Part shown: positions 8,509 through 18,303 of the stretch, piece after piece
Layout of the letters: every line of letters starts with the position of its first letter
Position numbering within the stretch: position 1 is the first letter of the stretch
NCBI GenBank assembly: GCA_024228115.1
Contig: JAAETT010000077.1
Coordinates: 1-47,341 of the forward strand
Origin: a bacterium
Lineage (GTDB): Bacteria > Myxococcota_A > UBA9160 > UBA6930
Direction: 5' to 3'
DNA length: 47,341 bases
Made by a program: the position numbers and the translations under genes
Notes under the pieces: generated by a model
Databases searched by the model: none
Told to the model about the DNA's origin: nothing
What the model saw: the letters and a program-made list of their open reading frames with translations, nothing else

Positions 8509-9708
8509 GTGAGCGTGCCGACAAAGGACGTCGCCGCCGTCTATCTCCGCTGGGTCTTCCTGAGGGCGATCTTCCACCGCGGCTGGTGGCTCGTTACGAG
8601 CCTCTATCTCGTGGCCGTCGCTGATCTGTCCGCCCTTCAACTCGTGCTTCTCGGCACGGCCCAGAACTTCACCGCTCTGGCGTTGGAGGTCCCCACCGGA
8701 GTCGTGGCGGATACGCTCAGCCGGAAGGCATCCATCGTGATCGCCCATGTCCTGATGGGTGCCGGCATGTTGGCCACTGGGCTCGTGACCGCTTTTCCAG
8801 CTCTCGTCGTGACACAGATGGTATGGGGGTTGGCCTGGACGTTTTCGAGCGGTGCCGACGTGGCGTGGCTCAACGATGAACTCGACCAGCCCGGGCGCAT
8901 TGCCGGCGTGCTGACTGCCAGTGCTCGGAGGGAACAATTTGGAGCGGCCGCCGGATTGGTCGGTTTCGGGGCGCTCGCCTGGGCTACGGCTCTCTCCACG
9001 GCGATCGTGGTTGCGGGCGTCGGGATGTGGCTGCTGGGATTGTTCGTCGTGGTGCGCTTCACCGAGCACGGCTTCACGCCTACCCGAGAGCATCGCTGGC
9101 AGGAGGCGGTGTCGATCTTCAGGCGCGGGGCCGAACTCGCGCGCCGCGATGACCAGATCATGGTCGTCTTCGCCGCGACGATCCTCGTGAACGGTGCCGC
9201 GGACGCATTCGGGCGTTTGTTCCCGAAGCGGCTCCTCGAGCTCGGTTTCCCCGAAGCGCCCGCGCCGATCGTCTGGCTCACGGCACTCGGACTGGTCACC
9301 CTGATGGTCGGTGCCCTTGCACTCCGCATCGTCGAGGCGCGCATCGATGGCGTGGGTGTCGCACGCCGTGTCTACGCCGCGGCCTGTTTCGTGGGCGCGC
9401 TCGGCCTGGCCATGCTCGCCCTCGCGCCCGGCGATGCCACCGGCATGGCGGGGGTGGTGCTCGTCAGCGGTATCGCATGGACCGTGACCCGTTGCGTGAG
9501 CATCATCTGGGTCAACCGGCGCACCACCAGCGACGTGCGCGCCACCGTGCAGTCCTTTCTCTCCCAGGCCGAGTACATGGGGGAGATCCTCTTCGGGTTC
9601 ATGCTCGGTCTTCTTGCCCAGGCCACCAGCATCTCTCTCGCCATGCTGGCCTCGTGCGCACTCGTCGTCAGTGCCGGCCTGTGGGTGATTCGCTCGCGTC
9701 CCGACTGA
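8509..9708 (+). CDS. MFS transporter, drug-efflux-like
   Basis: This is a 399-residue, roughly 12-helix major facilitator. The stretch EVPTGVVADTLSRK (about 64-77) matches MFS motif A, and helices are regularly spaced to the C-terminus (WVIRSRPD). The layout, with a divergent PadR repressor and an operator-like palindrome between them, is the classic arrangement for an inducible efflux pump, so efflux of a toxic compound is the likely role. The start is GTG at 8509; a second GTG two codons later is possible. The ribosome site is poor. Confidence 0.8.
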   Translation: MSVPTKDVAAVYLRWVFLRAIFHRGWWLVTSLYLVAVADLSALQLVLLGTAQNFTALALEVPTGVVADTLSRKASIVIAHVLMGAGMLATGLVTAFPALVVTQMVWGLAWTFSSGADVAWLNDELDQPGRIAGVLTASARREQFGAAAGLVGFGALAWATALSTAIVVAGVGMWLLGLFVVVRFTEHGFTPTREHRWQEAVSIFRRGAELARRDDQIMVVFAATILVNGAADAFGRLFPKRLLELGFPEAPAPIVWLTALGLVTLMVGALALRIVEARIDGVGVARRVYAAACFVGALGLAMLALAPGDATGMAGVVLVSGIAWTVTRCVSIIWVNRRTTSDVRATVQSFLSQAEYMGEILFGFMLGLLAQATSISLAMLASCALVVSAGLWVIRSRPD

Positions 9709-9723
9709 TTCGAGGCAATGCAA

Positions 9724-9752
9724 CGAAGCGCCCGACCCATGGGCCCGCTTCG
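9724..9752. terminator. Bidirectional terminator hairpin
   Basis: Perfect 7-bp arms CGAAGCG (9724-9730) and CGCTTCG (9746-9752) enclose a loop that itself contains CCC/GGG. They sit in the 47-base gap between the convergent MFS and luciferase-like genes. Confidence 0.55.
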
Positions 9753-9755
9753 CTT

Positions 9756-10694
9756 CTACCTCAGCTTCGCAAGAACCGTGTCGGCGAAGAGCTTCGCCGG
9801 TTCGCGGGTATCCCGGCCGAAGAACTCGATCACGAACATCGTGCAGCCAAGGGCGCGGTGGCGCTCGATGCCGTCGATCACCCGCGCGGGATCTCCCCAG
9901 ATGCCGTGGGCTTCGAGGCTCGCGCCCATGTGGCCGCCGTAGACCTTGTGCGCCTTGCCCAGCTGTTCCTTCGCAGTCGCCTCGTCGGGCGCTATGACGA
10001 TCGTGCACTGTTGGGCGATCGTGATCTCCGCCGGATCCCGGCCTATCTCCGCACATCGCGCTCGGAGCGCTCCCACCTTGTGTTCGAGCTGTCCCTGGAA
10101 GACGGCCATGTTGTTCCAGATGTCGGCCTCGCGCGCGGCGATTCCCATCAGGATCTTCTCGCCGCTGCCTCCAATCAGGATCGCCGGCTTCTCTTCGGGC
10201 TTGGGCTCGAGCACACAATCCTTCACCTGGAAGTGCTGACCTTCGAACGTCGTGCGTTCTTCGGTCCACAGGGATTTCATGATCTGTGTCATCTCGTCGA
10301 GGGCTCGCAACCGCTCGCCGGTCTTCGGGAACCTGGCGCCGTAGCCTTCGAACTCCGCCTCGAACCAGCCGCCACCCAGCCCGGCGATGATCCGACCTCC
10401 CCCGGCGATCTGATCGATGGTCGCAATCTGCTTGGCCAACACGGCCGGGTTCCTGAAGAACGGTGGTGTGACCAGGCTGCCGAGTTTCACCTTCCGCGTG
10501 ACCGCGGCAACAGCGGCCAGCAGGCTCCAGGCTTCGAGGATCGGAAGCTGGGGCATGGGGACGCCGTAGAGGTGATCGCAGACCCAGACGGAATCAAAGC
10601 CGAGTTCGTCGAAGCTCTCGGCAGCGGCTCGGGCTTCTTCCCAGCTGCGCTTGATCTGGGGAAGAGTGACGCCGAAGTGAAGCGAACGGTCCAT
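9756..10694 (-). CDS. LLM-class F420-dependent oxidoreductase
   Basis: This 312-residue luciferase-like monooxygenase fold protein shows the usual order: HFGVTLPQ near the N-terminus, GFDSVWVCDHLYG, the KVKLGSLVTPPFFRNPAVLAKQ strand-helix unit, GGWFEAEFEGYG, and PAILIGGSGEKI. Members use reduced F420 or FMN to reduce or oxygenate small substrates. Together with the PPOX protein at 23.1 kb it suggests an organism that makes F420; the cofactor assignment is from the family. The start chosen is ATG at 10694 (MDRSLHFG). The upstream 15 codons show no family match. Confidence 0.85.
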   Translation of the reverse strand: MDRSLHFGVTLPQIKRSWEEARAAAESFDELGFDSVWVCDHLYGVPMPQLPILEAWSLLAAVAAVTRKVKLGSLVTPPFFRNPAVLAKQIATIDQIAGGGRIIAGLGGGWFEAEFEGYGARFPKTGERLRALDEMTQIMKSLWTEERTTFEGQHFQVKDCVLEPKPEEKPAILIGGSGEKILMGIAAREADIWNNMAVFQGQLEHKVGALRARCAEIGRDPAEITIAQQCTIVIAPDEATAKEQLGKAHKVYGGHMGASLEAHGIWGDPARVIDGIERHRALGCTMFVIEFFGRDTREPAKLFADTVLAKLR

Positions 10695-10771
10695 GGAAGC
10701 GCAGGGTAGGGCGACAACTCCCCGCCAGCCAATGCTCAATCCCGGCCCCAGGCTGGCCGATAGAGCTGCCC

Positions 10772-12610
10772 ATGCCGAGCCCTACGTCCGCGACCGAACC
10801 GCGTGCCCCGATCAGCCTGGAGGAGCTCCTCGAACAGCTCCAGTCCGCCGATCGCATCACCGCCGAACAGGCGCAGGACGTAGCGGCGCGGGAGCGCACG
10901 TTGCACAGCCAGGTGTTGAAGGAACGCTTCGGCTCCGTGCGCTCCCAGGCGGCATTGCGCTACGACGTGGCTCCGGCCGAAATCCTGACTGCGGCTCGTA
11001 TTCCCGATCGCAAGGATCCCGGCAAGCGCCATTCCGAGGATACGGTTGCCGAGTTCATCGCAGAGCAGGCGGGCCTCGGCTCCGTGAAGATCTCGCCGCT
11101 CGAAGTCGATGCCAAGCTCGTCACGAAGACCTTCTCGCGTCCCTTCGCACGGCGCCACGCGGTCATCCCGCTGGCGGAGACAGCGGAGGGCGGCTTGCGC
11201 CTGGCCATCACGGATCCCCACGACAGTGTGCTCCGCGAAGATCTGGCCCAGCAGCTCCGTGTGCCGCTCGAGCTGGTCGTCTGCTCGAAGCGCGACATCC
11301 TCGGAATCATCGACCGGGTGTACGGCTTCCAGGCCAGTGTTTCCGGCGCGGAAGAGAGCCTGGGAGAAGGTGGCTTCGGCGCGGGCCTCGCTCCCTTCCT
11401 GGAGCTTCGCTCGAACGAAGAGCTGGCGGCCGCCGGCGACGAGCATGTGGTTACGGCGGTCGATTATCTCCTGAACTACGCGTTCGAGCAGCGCGCTTCG
11501 GATATCCATCTCGAACCGAGAGAATTCGACGCCGTCATTCGCTTTCGCATCGATGGCATCCTGCATGAGATCGAACGCTTGCCGATGAACGTCCACTGTG
11601 CGGTCGTTTCCCGCATCAAGGTGCTGGCGTATATGGACATCGCCGAGCGGCGGCGCCCCCAGGATGGTCGGATCAAGACCTTCCGAGCCGAGCGCGAGGT
11701 GGAGCTGCGCGTTTCGAGCCTGCTCTCGGCCTTCGGTGAGAAGGTCGTCATTCGCGTCTTCGATCCAGACGTGCTGATGACGGATCTCCAGCAGTTGGGT
11801 TTTGGCCGGGACGATCGCGAGAGCTACGAGCGTTGGATCACGTCGCCGAGCGGGCTGATTCTGGTCACCGGCCCGACGGGTTCCGGAAAGACGACGACGC
11901 TCTATTCGACGCTGCGCTATCTCGCCGGGCCCGAGATCAACATCACGACGGTCGAGGATCCGATCGAGATGGTGGATCCACGTTTCTGCCAGGTGCAGGT
12001 GCAACGTCAGGCAGACGTTACGTTCGCCAATGCCCTGCGATCGATCCTCCGGCAGGATCCTGACATCATCATGGTCGGTGAGATCCGCGATACGGAGACC
12101 GCGAACATGGCCGTGCAGGCAGCGCTCACCGGTCACCTCGTGTTCTCTACCGTTCATACCCGCGACGCGGCGGGCGCGGTTACCCGCCTGGTCGAGCTCG
12201 GCGTCGAGCGATTCCTCCTCTCGAGTGTGTTGAGAGGCGTGGTGGCCCAGCGCCTCGTGCGTTCCATCTGTCCGCATTGCGGTGTCGAGGGTTTCCTCTC
12301 TTCGAACCAGGTAGACGCGCTCGGCTTGAAGGTCCCGTTGGAGCGAAGAGAACAGCTGCGAGTGCAATGGGGCGAGGGCTGCGTAGACTGCCGTCAGACC
12401 GGCCTGTACGGACGAAGTGGTGTCTTCGAGATGCTCGATGTGGGTCGTCGTGTGCGCGGCTTGATCAATGAGGGCGCAGACGCCAATGAGATCACCCGCG
12501 CCGCCCGGGTGGAAGGCATGCAGAGCCTGCGGGAGGCGGCGATCCAGAAGCTCGCAGCCGGCGACACGCCCTTCGAAGAGGTCGTGCGGTTGACGGCGGA
12601 TTCCGAATGA
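10772..12610 (+). CDS. GspE/PilB-family type II secretion / type IV pilus assembly ATPase
   Basis: The product is 612 residues. An N-terminal MshEN/T2SSE_N-type domain (about 60-190) precedes the catalytic domain with Walker A GPTGSGKTT (367-375), Asp box ITTVEDPIE, Walker B region DPDIIMVGEIRD and His box TGHLVFSTVHT. The zinc-binding cysteines C500, C503, C537 and C540 (CPHC, CVDC) are intact. Such hexameric ATPases drive pilus or pseudopilus assembly at the inner membrane. No other pilus or secretion genes are near. Its stop overlaps the start of the next gene by four bases (ATGA), so the AAA protein is likely its partner. Confidence 0.93.
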   Translation: MPSPTSATEPRAPISLEELLEQLQSADRITAEQAQDVAARERTLHSQVLKERFGSVRSQAALRYDVAPAEILTAARIPDRKDPGKRHSEDTVAEFIAEQAGLGSVKISPLEVDAKLVTKTFSRPFARRHAVIPLAETAEGGLRLAITDPHDSVLREDLAQQLRVPLELVVCSKRDILGIIDRVYGFQASVSGAEESLGEGGFGAGLAPFLELRSNEELAAAGDEHVVTAVDYLLNYAFEQRASDIHLEPREFDAVIRFRIDGILHEIERLPMNVHCAVVSRIKVLAYMDIAERRRPQDGRIKTFRAEREVELRVSSLLSAFGEKVVIRVFDPDVLMTDLQQLGFGRDDRESYERWITSPSGLILVTGPTGSGKTTTLYSTLRYLAGPEINITTVEDPIEMVDPRFCQVQVQRQADVTFANALRSILRQDPDIIMVGEIRDTETANMAVQAALTGHLVFSTVHTRDAAGAVTRLVELGVERFLLSSVLRGVVAQRLVRSICPHCGVEGFLSSNQVDALGLKVPLERREQLRVQWGEGCVDCRQTGLYGRSGVFEMLDVGRRVRGLINEGADANEITRAARVEGMQSLREAAIQKLAAGDTPFEEVVRLTADSE

Positions 12611-14085
12611 TCTCGCCCATCGAGCAGGAGCTGAGCCTCCAGCTACGAGCCGGTTTTCGATTGATCGCTCTCGAGGCCCTGGAGGAAGAGCGCGCCCTGC
12701 GCGTGCTCGAGCGCTGCGCGCGACGGGCCGAGCGGGAGCTTCATACATGGTCTCTGGCGACGGGCTTCGGTGGAGATGGCAGTGGCGCCGGGAGCCTCGA
12801 TGCCGCCATTCGGGCATTCGAAGCTCGTGAGGCACCCGCGATCTTCGTGATCGTCGATGCCCATGCCGTCCTGGGCGATCCGGTCGGCGTCCGACGTCTT
12901 CGCGATGTCCTCCCGCGCCTGGCCGAGCGGCGGCAAATCGTCGTGCTCCTCGCGCCCCTCCTTGATCTGCCGGTCGAACTCGAGCGGGAAGCGGCCCGGC
13001 TGTCGCTTCCACTGCCCGGGGCGGACGAACTGCGCAAGATGTTCGAGCGCGTGGTGGCCAACGTCCCGAATGCAGAGGCGGATTCGTCTCTGCTCGACGA
13101 TTGCGTGCGGGCCGCTCTCGGCCTGACCTCAGGCGAAGCCGTGCGGGCTTTCCGAAAGGCCTGGTTGGCAACGGGCTCGCTTTCGCAGGACGCGGTCGCG
13201 GCATTGGCAGGAGAGAAACGCAAGGCGCTTCATCGCATCCCCGCGTTGACCTTCCACGATGGACCCGCGGATCTGGCGAGTGTCGGAGGGCTCGGCGAGC
13301 TCAAGAGCTGGCTACGCGAGCGCCGCCGCGCCTTCGGCCAGGAGGCCCGAGATTTCGGCCTGCCCTCCCCGCGAGGCTTGTTGCTGCTGGGAGTCCAGGG
13401 TTGCGGGAAGTCGCTTTGTGCCAAATCCGTTGCGGCCGAATGGCGCTTCCCGTTGTTACGCCTCGACCTCGCGGCTGCCTTCTCCGATCCTGCCCGAAGC
13501 CCCGAGCTCACCATTCGCGAAGCCACGGCGGTGGCTGAATCCCTGGCGCCCGTCGTCATCTGGATCGATGAAATCGAGAAGGGCTTTGCCGTCAGTGATC
13601 GCGACCCGGGGGCGTCCCGCGTGTTCGGCACCTTCTTGACCTGGCTCGCCGAAAAACAGGCACCGGTTTTCGTGGTGGCAACGGCCAACGATGTCGCTGC
13701 GCTTCCGCCCGAGCTGTTGCGCCGAGGTCGCTTCGACGATCTCTTCTTCGTGGATCTCCCTACGGAAGACGAGCGCGCGGAGATCCTGGCCATTCATCTC
13801 GCCAAGCGCGGTCGGGATCCGAAGCAATACCCGTTGGGGGAGCTCGCAGGCCGCGCTCTGCACCTTTCCGGTGCCGAACTCGAGCAGGTCGTGGCGGCTG
13901 CCCTCTATACCGCCTTCGCGGAGGGACGCGAGCTCCAGGACACCGATCTCGGGGAGGCGATCCAGGACACCGTTCCCCTGTACGAGACCTATGAAGAACG
14001 GATCAAGGAGCTGCGCAATTGGGCGCGGCATCGAGCACGTCCTGCGACGCTCGATGGGAAGGCCGTCAGCTGGTTCCAGGAGTAG
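12607..14085 (+). CDS. Ycf46-like AAA+ ATPase
   Basis: This 492-residue protein has an N-terminal region (about 1-210) resembling the degenerate half of Ycf46-type proteins, followed by a full AAA module. Walker A is GVQGCGKS (262-269), Walker B is [10 protein letters not shown] with D321-E322, sensor-1 is in [14 protein letters not shown], and the arginine finger is in [13 protein letters not shown]. Ycf46 homologues in cyanobacteria and plastids have been linked to carbon utilisation, but the biochemical role is unclear. Translational coupling to a PilB/GspE ATPase suggests a part in pilus or secretion dynamics; that is inference. Confidence 0.85.
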   Translation: MISPIEQELSLQLRAGFRLIALEALEEERALRVLERCARRAERELHTWSLATGFGGDGSGAGSLDAAIRAFEAREAPAIFVIVDAHAVLGDPVGVRRLRDVLPRLAERRQIVVLLAPLLDLPVELEREAARLSLPLPGADELRKMFERVVANVPNAEADSSLLDDCVRAALGLTSGEAVRAFRKAWLATGSLSQDAVAALAGEKRKALHRIPALTFHDGPADLASVGGLGELKSWLRERRRAFGQEARDFGLPSPRGLLLLGVQGCGKSLCAKSVAAEWRFPLLRLDLAAAFSDPARSPELTIREATAVAESLAPVVIWIDEIEKGFAVSDRDPGASRVFGTFLTWLAEKQAPVFVVATANDVAALPPELLRRGRFDDLFFVDLPTEDERAEILAIHLAKRGRDPKQYPLGELAGRALHLSGAELEQVVAAALYTAFAEGRELQDTDLGEAIQDTVPLYETYEERIKELRNWARHRARPATLDGKAVSWFQE

Positions 14086-14158
14086 GCATCGTTGCCCGCT
14101 TTCGGGCCGAGCAACGGAAACAGCGGAAAGAACGTCCCCGCCCCAGGCATCATTGCCT
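14085..14158. repeat. Two near-identical 12-bp palindromes upstream of amt
   Basis: GGCATCGTTGCC (14085-14096) and GGCATCATTGCC (14146-14157, extending to 14-bp AGGCATCATTGCCT) are both GGCA-N4-TGCC dyads, 61 bases apart. They lie about 180 and 120 bases upstream of the sigma-54 promoter. This is where enhancer sites for a bacterial enhancer-binding protein would be expected. They do not match the enterobacterial NtrC consensus closely. Confidence 0.45.
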
Positions 14159-14262
14159 CGGAAACAGGCAGGCACCGACCCGATCCCAGGCAACCTCCCG
14201 CGAGGGCATGTGTCGACCCCGGCCCATTGGGGCCATCTGCCTCAGGTACGGCGGCGATCCGG

Positions 14263-14279
14263 TTGGCACGCCAGTTGCT
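14263..14279 (+). promoter_or_regulatory. Sigma-54 promoter of amt-glnK
   Basis: TTGGCACGCCAGTTGCT matches the sigma-54 consensus YTGGCACGrNNNTTGCW at every position but one (C for the purine). The GG of the -24 and GC of the -12 elements are 12 bases apart, as required. Transcription should start near 14290, about 33 bases before the GTG start codon. This fits nitrogen-limitation control of amt-glnK. Confidence 0.85.
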
Positions 14280-14322
14280 CTATGCCACGCCGAGGGCACG
14301 AATTGCCCTGGGAGGATTCGAC

Positions 14323-16034
<1,712 letters not shown>

Positions 16035-16076
16035 CTCGCGATTTCCACTTCTCTTGGGGCGGGTGACACCCCCCGA

Positions 16077-16117
16077 AACGCCCGAGTCGACGGAGGCCCC
16101 TCCCCGGCTCGGGCGTT
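16077..16117 (+). terminator. Terminator hairpin after glnK
   Basis: Perfect 10-bp arms AACGCCCGAG (16077-16086) and CTCGGGCGTT (16108-16117) enclose a loop containing a second dyad GGAGG-CC-CCTCC. It ends a few bases before the next gene's start codon. It lacks a long T-run but is the strongest hairpin in this region. Confidence 0.65.
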
Positions 16118-16133
16118 CTCTATGGTTCTAGCG

Positions 16134-17654
16134 ATGCGTCGCCTGATCTACGCGCTCTTCGTGCTGATCGCGCTCGCTTCCCTGGCGCTTTTCATGGCTT
16201 GGCGGGAGCGCGTGGTTTGGGCCCAGCGGGCGCTGGATGAAGCCCTGCGCAGGGCAGAGATTCCCGGGGCCGCCGCCACGCTCGCCGCGGTCGAGCTGGA
16301 CGGGCTGCGCATTCGTGACGTGGCCCTCGGCACAGAGCCCATCTTTCGGGCGGATGAGATCGTGCTCGAGGCGCCGTGGGCAGAGCTGCGTGCGGGGCGA
16401 ATTGCGGACGTGACGGTTCGCGAGGCCGAACTGCGCGTTCGGCTGGAAGCCGAAACGATCTCCGTGGGCTCCCTCGAACCTTGGCTCGCCGCGCCCGAAG
16501 ACGAGGCAGCATCCGGCCCTCCCTTGCTCCCCGTCGAGCGTCTCAGCCTCGAGGACGCCAGCATCGCGGTGACCGGTGATCTCGGGCCCCTGGGTCTGGA
16601 TGTAGATGGCGAGCTGTTTCTCGCTGAGCGGGGTCGCATCGAAGCAGCGCTCGGGGTGGTCGCCCGTCGCAAGGATTCGCTCATCGCCGGCCATCTGGAA
16701 GCCACGGCGGTTCATGGAGACGCCGGTTGGCAAGGGCAGGGCGCGCTGCGGATTCCAGAGACGACGATCGATTCGACCTGGCTCTCCCTCGCACCGGGGG
16801 TCCGGGACACGGTTCTGGGCATCCGCGGCCCGGCCGCCGCCGACATCGCGTTCGACCTCGGGAGCGAGGGCATCAGGGCGCGGGCGAATCTGGCCCTGGC
16901 GGGCATCGATCTGCGGACGCCCTGGGGCCGCATCGAAGGGATCCACGGCACCCTGCAGGTGGACGGCCCGGAGCCGCTCTCCACGCCGCCAGGCCAACTC
17001 CTGGCGATTCGAAGGATGGACGTGGGCTTGCCGCTTCTGGAGGGCCTGATCGAATTCCAGCTCTTTCCCGATGGAGCGATCGACGTCCAAAGCGCGATCT
17101 GGCAATGGGCCGGGGGCACGCTTCGGGCGGCGGGTGCCCTCCAACCCGACGCGGAGGCGAACGAAGTCACCCTACAAGCGGAAGGGCTCGAACTCGAACT
17201 TCTCCTCGAACAGGCGCAACTGGAGGGGCTCACAGGCAGCGGGAAGCTCGCGGGAACCCTGCCGATCTTCCAGGAGGGCGACCAGATTCGCATCGAAGGC
17301 GGGCGCCTCGCAGCCACCGGCCCAGGGCGGGTCCGCCTGGCGCCAGGCGCCGTGATGGGAGCGGCCGCTCGCAAGGGCAGCCAGCTGGAACTGGTTCTCG
17401 ACGTTCTCGAAGATTTTCGTTTCGAGGAGCTTTCGATGGATCTCGACGGAGACACACGCGGCGAACTCGATCTGGGCGTCCATTTGAAAGGCAGCAATCC
17501 GAATTTCGAGGGGGGTCGAGCCGTCGAATTCAATCTGAACCTGGAAGCACGTCTGGCCGATCTCGTCCGGACGGGACTTACCGCCTATCGTTTGCCAGAC
17601 AAGATCCAGGAGCGGCTCGATTCGTTTCGGGCCGCCCAGGAGGATTCGCCATGA
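16134..17654 (+). CDS. ydbH: YdbH-like AsmA-family envelope protein
   Basis: This is a 506-residue protein with an N-terminal transmembrane anchor (about 1-22) and a long beta-rich periplasmic region, typical of AsmA-like lipid-transport bridges. The C-terminal third (GSGKLAGTLPIFQEGDQIRIEGG and the region GRVRLAPGAVM) resembles the YdbH domain. In Escherichia coli YdbH works with YnbE and is partly redundant with TamB and YhdP in phospholipid transfer to the outer membrane. The ydbH-ynbE-ydbL gene order seen here supports the assignment. Two ATGs (16122, 16134) are possible; MRRLIY is the more natural start. It is shorter than the E. coli protein (about 880). Confidence 0.82.
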   Translation: MRRLIYALFVLIALASLALFMAWRERVVWAQRALDEALRRAEIPGAAATLAAVELDGLRIRDVALGTEPIFRADEIVLEAPWAELRAGRIADVTVREAELRVRLEAETISVGSLEPWLAAPEDEAASGPPLLPVERLSLEDASIAVTGDLGPLGLDVDGELFLAERGRIEAALGVVARRKDSLIAGHLEATAVHGDAGWQGQGALRIPETTIDSTWLSLAPGVRDTVLGIRGPAAADIAFDLGSEGIRARANLALAGIDLRTPWGRIEGIHGTLQVDGPEPLSTPPGQLLAIRRMDVGLPLLEGLIEFQLFPDGAIDVQSAIWQWAGGTLRAAGALQPDAEANEVTLQAEGLELELLLEQAQLEGLTGSGKLAGTLPIFQEGDQIRIEGGRLAATGPGRVRLAPGAVMGAAARKGSQLELVLDVLEDFRFEELSMDLDGDTRGELDLGVHLKGSNPNFEGGRAVEFNLNLEARLADLVRTGLTAYRLPDKIQERLDSFRAAQEDSP

Positions 17655-17845
17655 CCCGGCCGTACATACCTGCGCTGCTGGCGCTGCTCGTCTGGGGGGG
17701 CCTGGGCTGCGCTCCGACGGTGCAGGTAAAGGCTCCCGAGGAGCCCATCGTGATCAACTTGAATGTGAAGATCGAGCACGAAGTTCGCGTCAAAGTGGAC
17801 AAGGAACTCGACCAGGTCTTCGAAGAAGAAGAGGATCTCTTCTGA
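17651..17845 (+). CDS. ynbE: YnbE-like outer-membrane lipoprotein
   Basis: This is a 64-residue lipoprotein: a signal peptide with lipobox GLGC (Cys20), then the family signature PEEPIVINLNVKIEHEVRVKVDKEL, very close to E. coli YnbE. In that organism YnbE multimerises and docks on the C-terminus of YdbH to complete the intermembrane bridge. The start overlaps the ydbH stop (ATGA), and the stop shares one base with the next start (TGATG), so the three proteins are made together. The acidic end (FEEEEDLF) is a local feature. Confidence 0.88.
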   Translation: MTRPYIPALLALLVWGGLGCAPTVQVKAPEEPIVINLNVKIEHEVRVKVDKELDQVFEEEEDLF

Positions 17846-18210
17846 TGCTGAACTTTTCGATCAACCGACGACGAACTCTTGGCTGGATGCTCGCTTTGGC
17901 AGGCTCCGCGCTCTTGCTTTCGACGGCCGCCTGGGCCGCCAGTGAGCTGGATGCCGCGCGGGATACCGGCGTCGTGGGGGAGCGGCGCAATGGCTACATC
18001 GGGCTGGTCGTGAAGAACCCGACCGACGAGCAGAAGGCCCTGGTGAAGCGGATCAACGCCGGCCGACGTGCGCAATACAAGAAGGTGGCCAAGAAGACCG
18101 GCGCGACCGTTGAAGAGGTCGCCGCCCTGACGGCTGAGCGCCTGATGCGCGAGGCCAAGTCCGGCCACTACGTGCAGGCAGCCGACGACGGCTGGGTCCG
18201 AAAGCCCTAG
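17845..18210 (+). CDS. ydbL: YdbL-like DUF1318 periplasmic protein
   Basis: This is a 121-residue exported protein. The signal peptide has a basic start (NRRRT) and a hydrophobic core ending about AAWA (30). The DUF1318 domain includes RRNGYIGLVVKNPTDEQKALVKRINAGRRAQYKKVAKKTG. In E. coli YdbL modulates the YdbH-YnbE complex, reportedly by limiting YnbE multimerisation. Translational coupling to ynbE is seen directly. It is the last gene of the trio; a 93-base gap follows. Confidence 0.88.
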   Translation: MLNFSINRRRTLGWMLALAGSALLLSTAAWAASELDAARDTGVVGERRNGYIGLVVKNPTDEQKALVKRINAGRRAQYKKVAKKTGATVEEVAALTAERLMREAKSGHYVQAADDGWVRKP

Positions 18211-18303
18211 CCCTCCGATCGGGCGAGCCCATTTCAGGGGTAGTTTGCCCACATATTCGATGCGCCTTCAGATCGGCCCCCGAATCGCCGATTCACGTGC
18301 CGC

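Noticed and set aside
14092-14322. N-terminal extension of amt to 14092
   Set aside because: It runs through the sigma-54 promoter and has no family similarity. GTG 14323 has a good ribosome site and gives a proper signal peptide.
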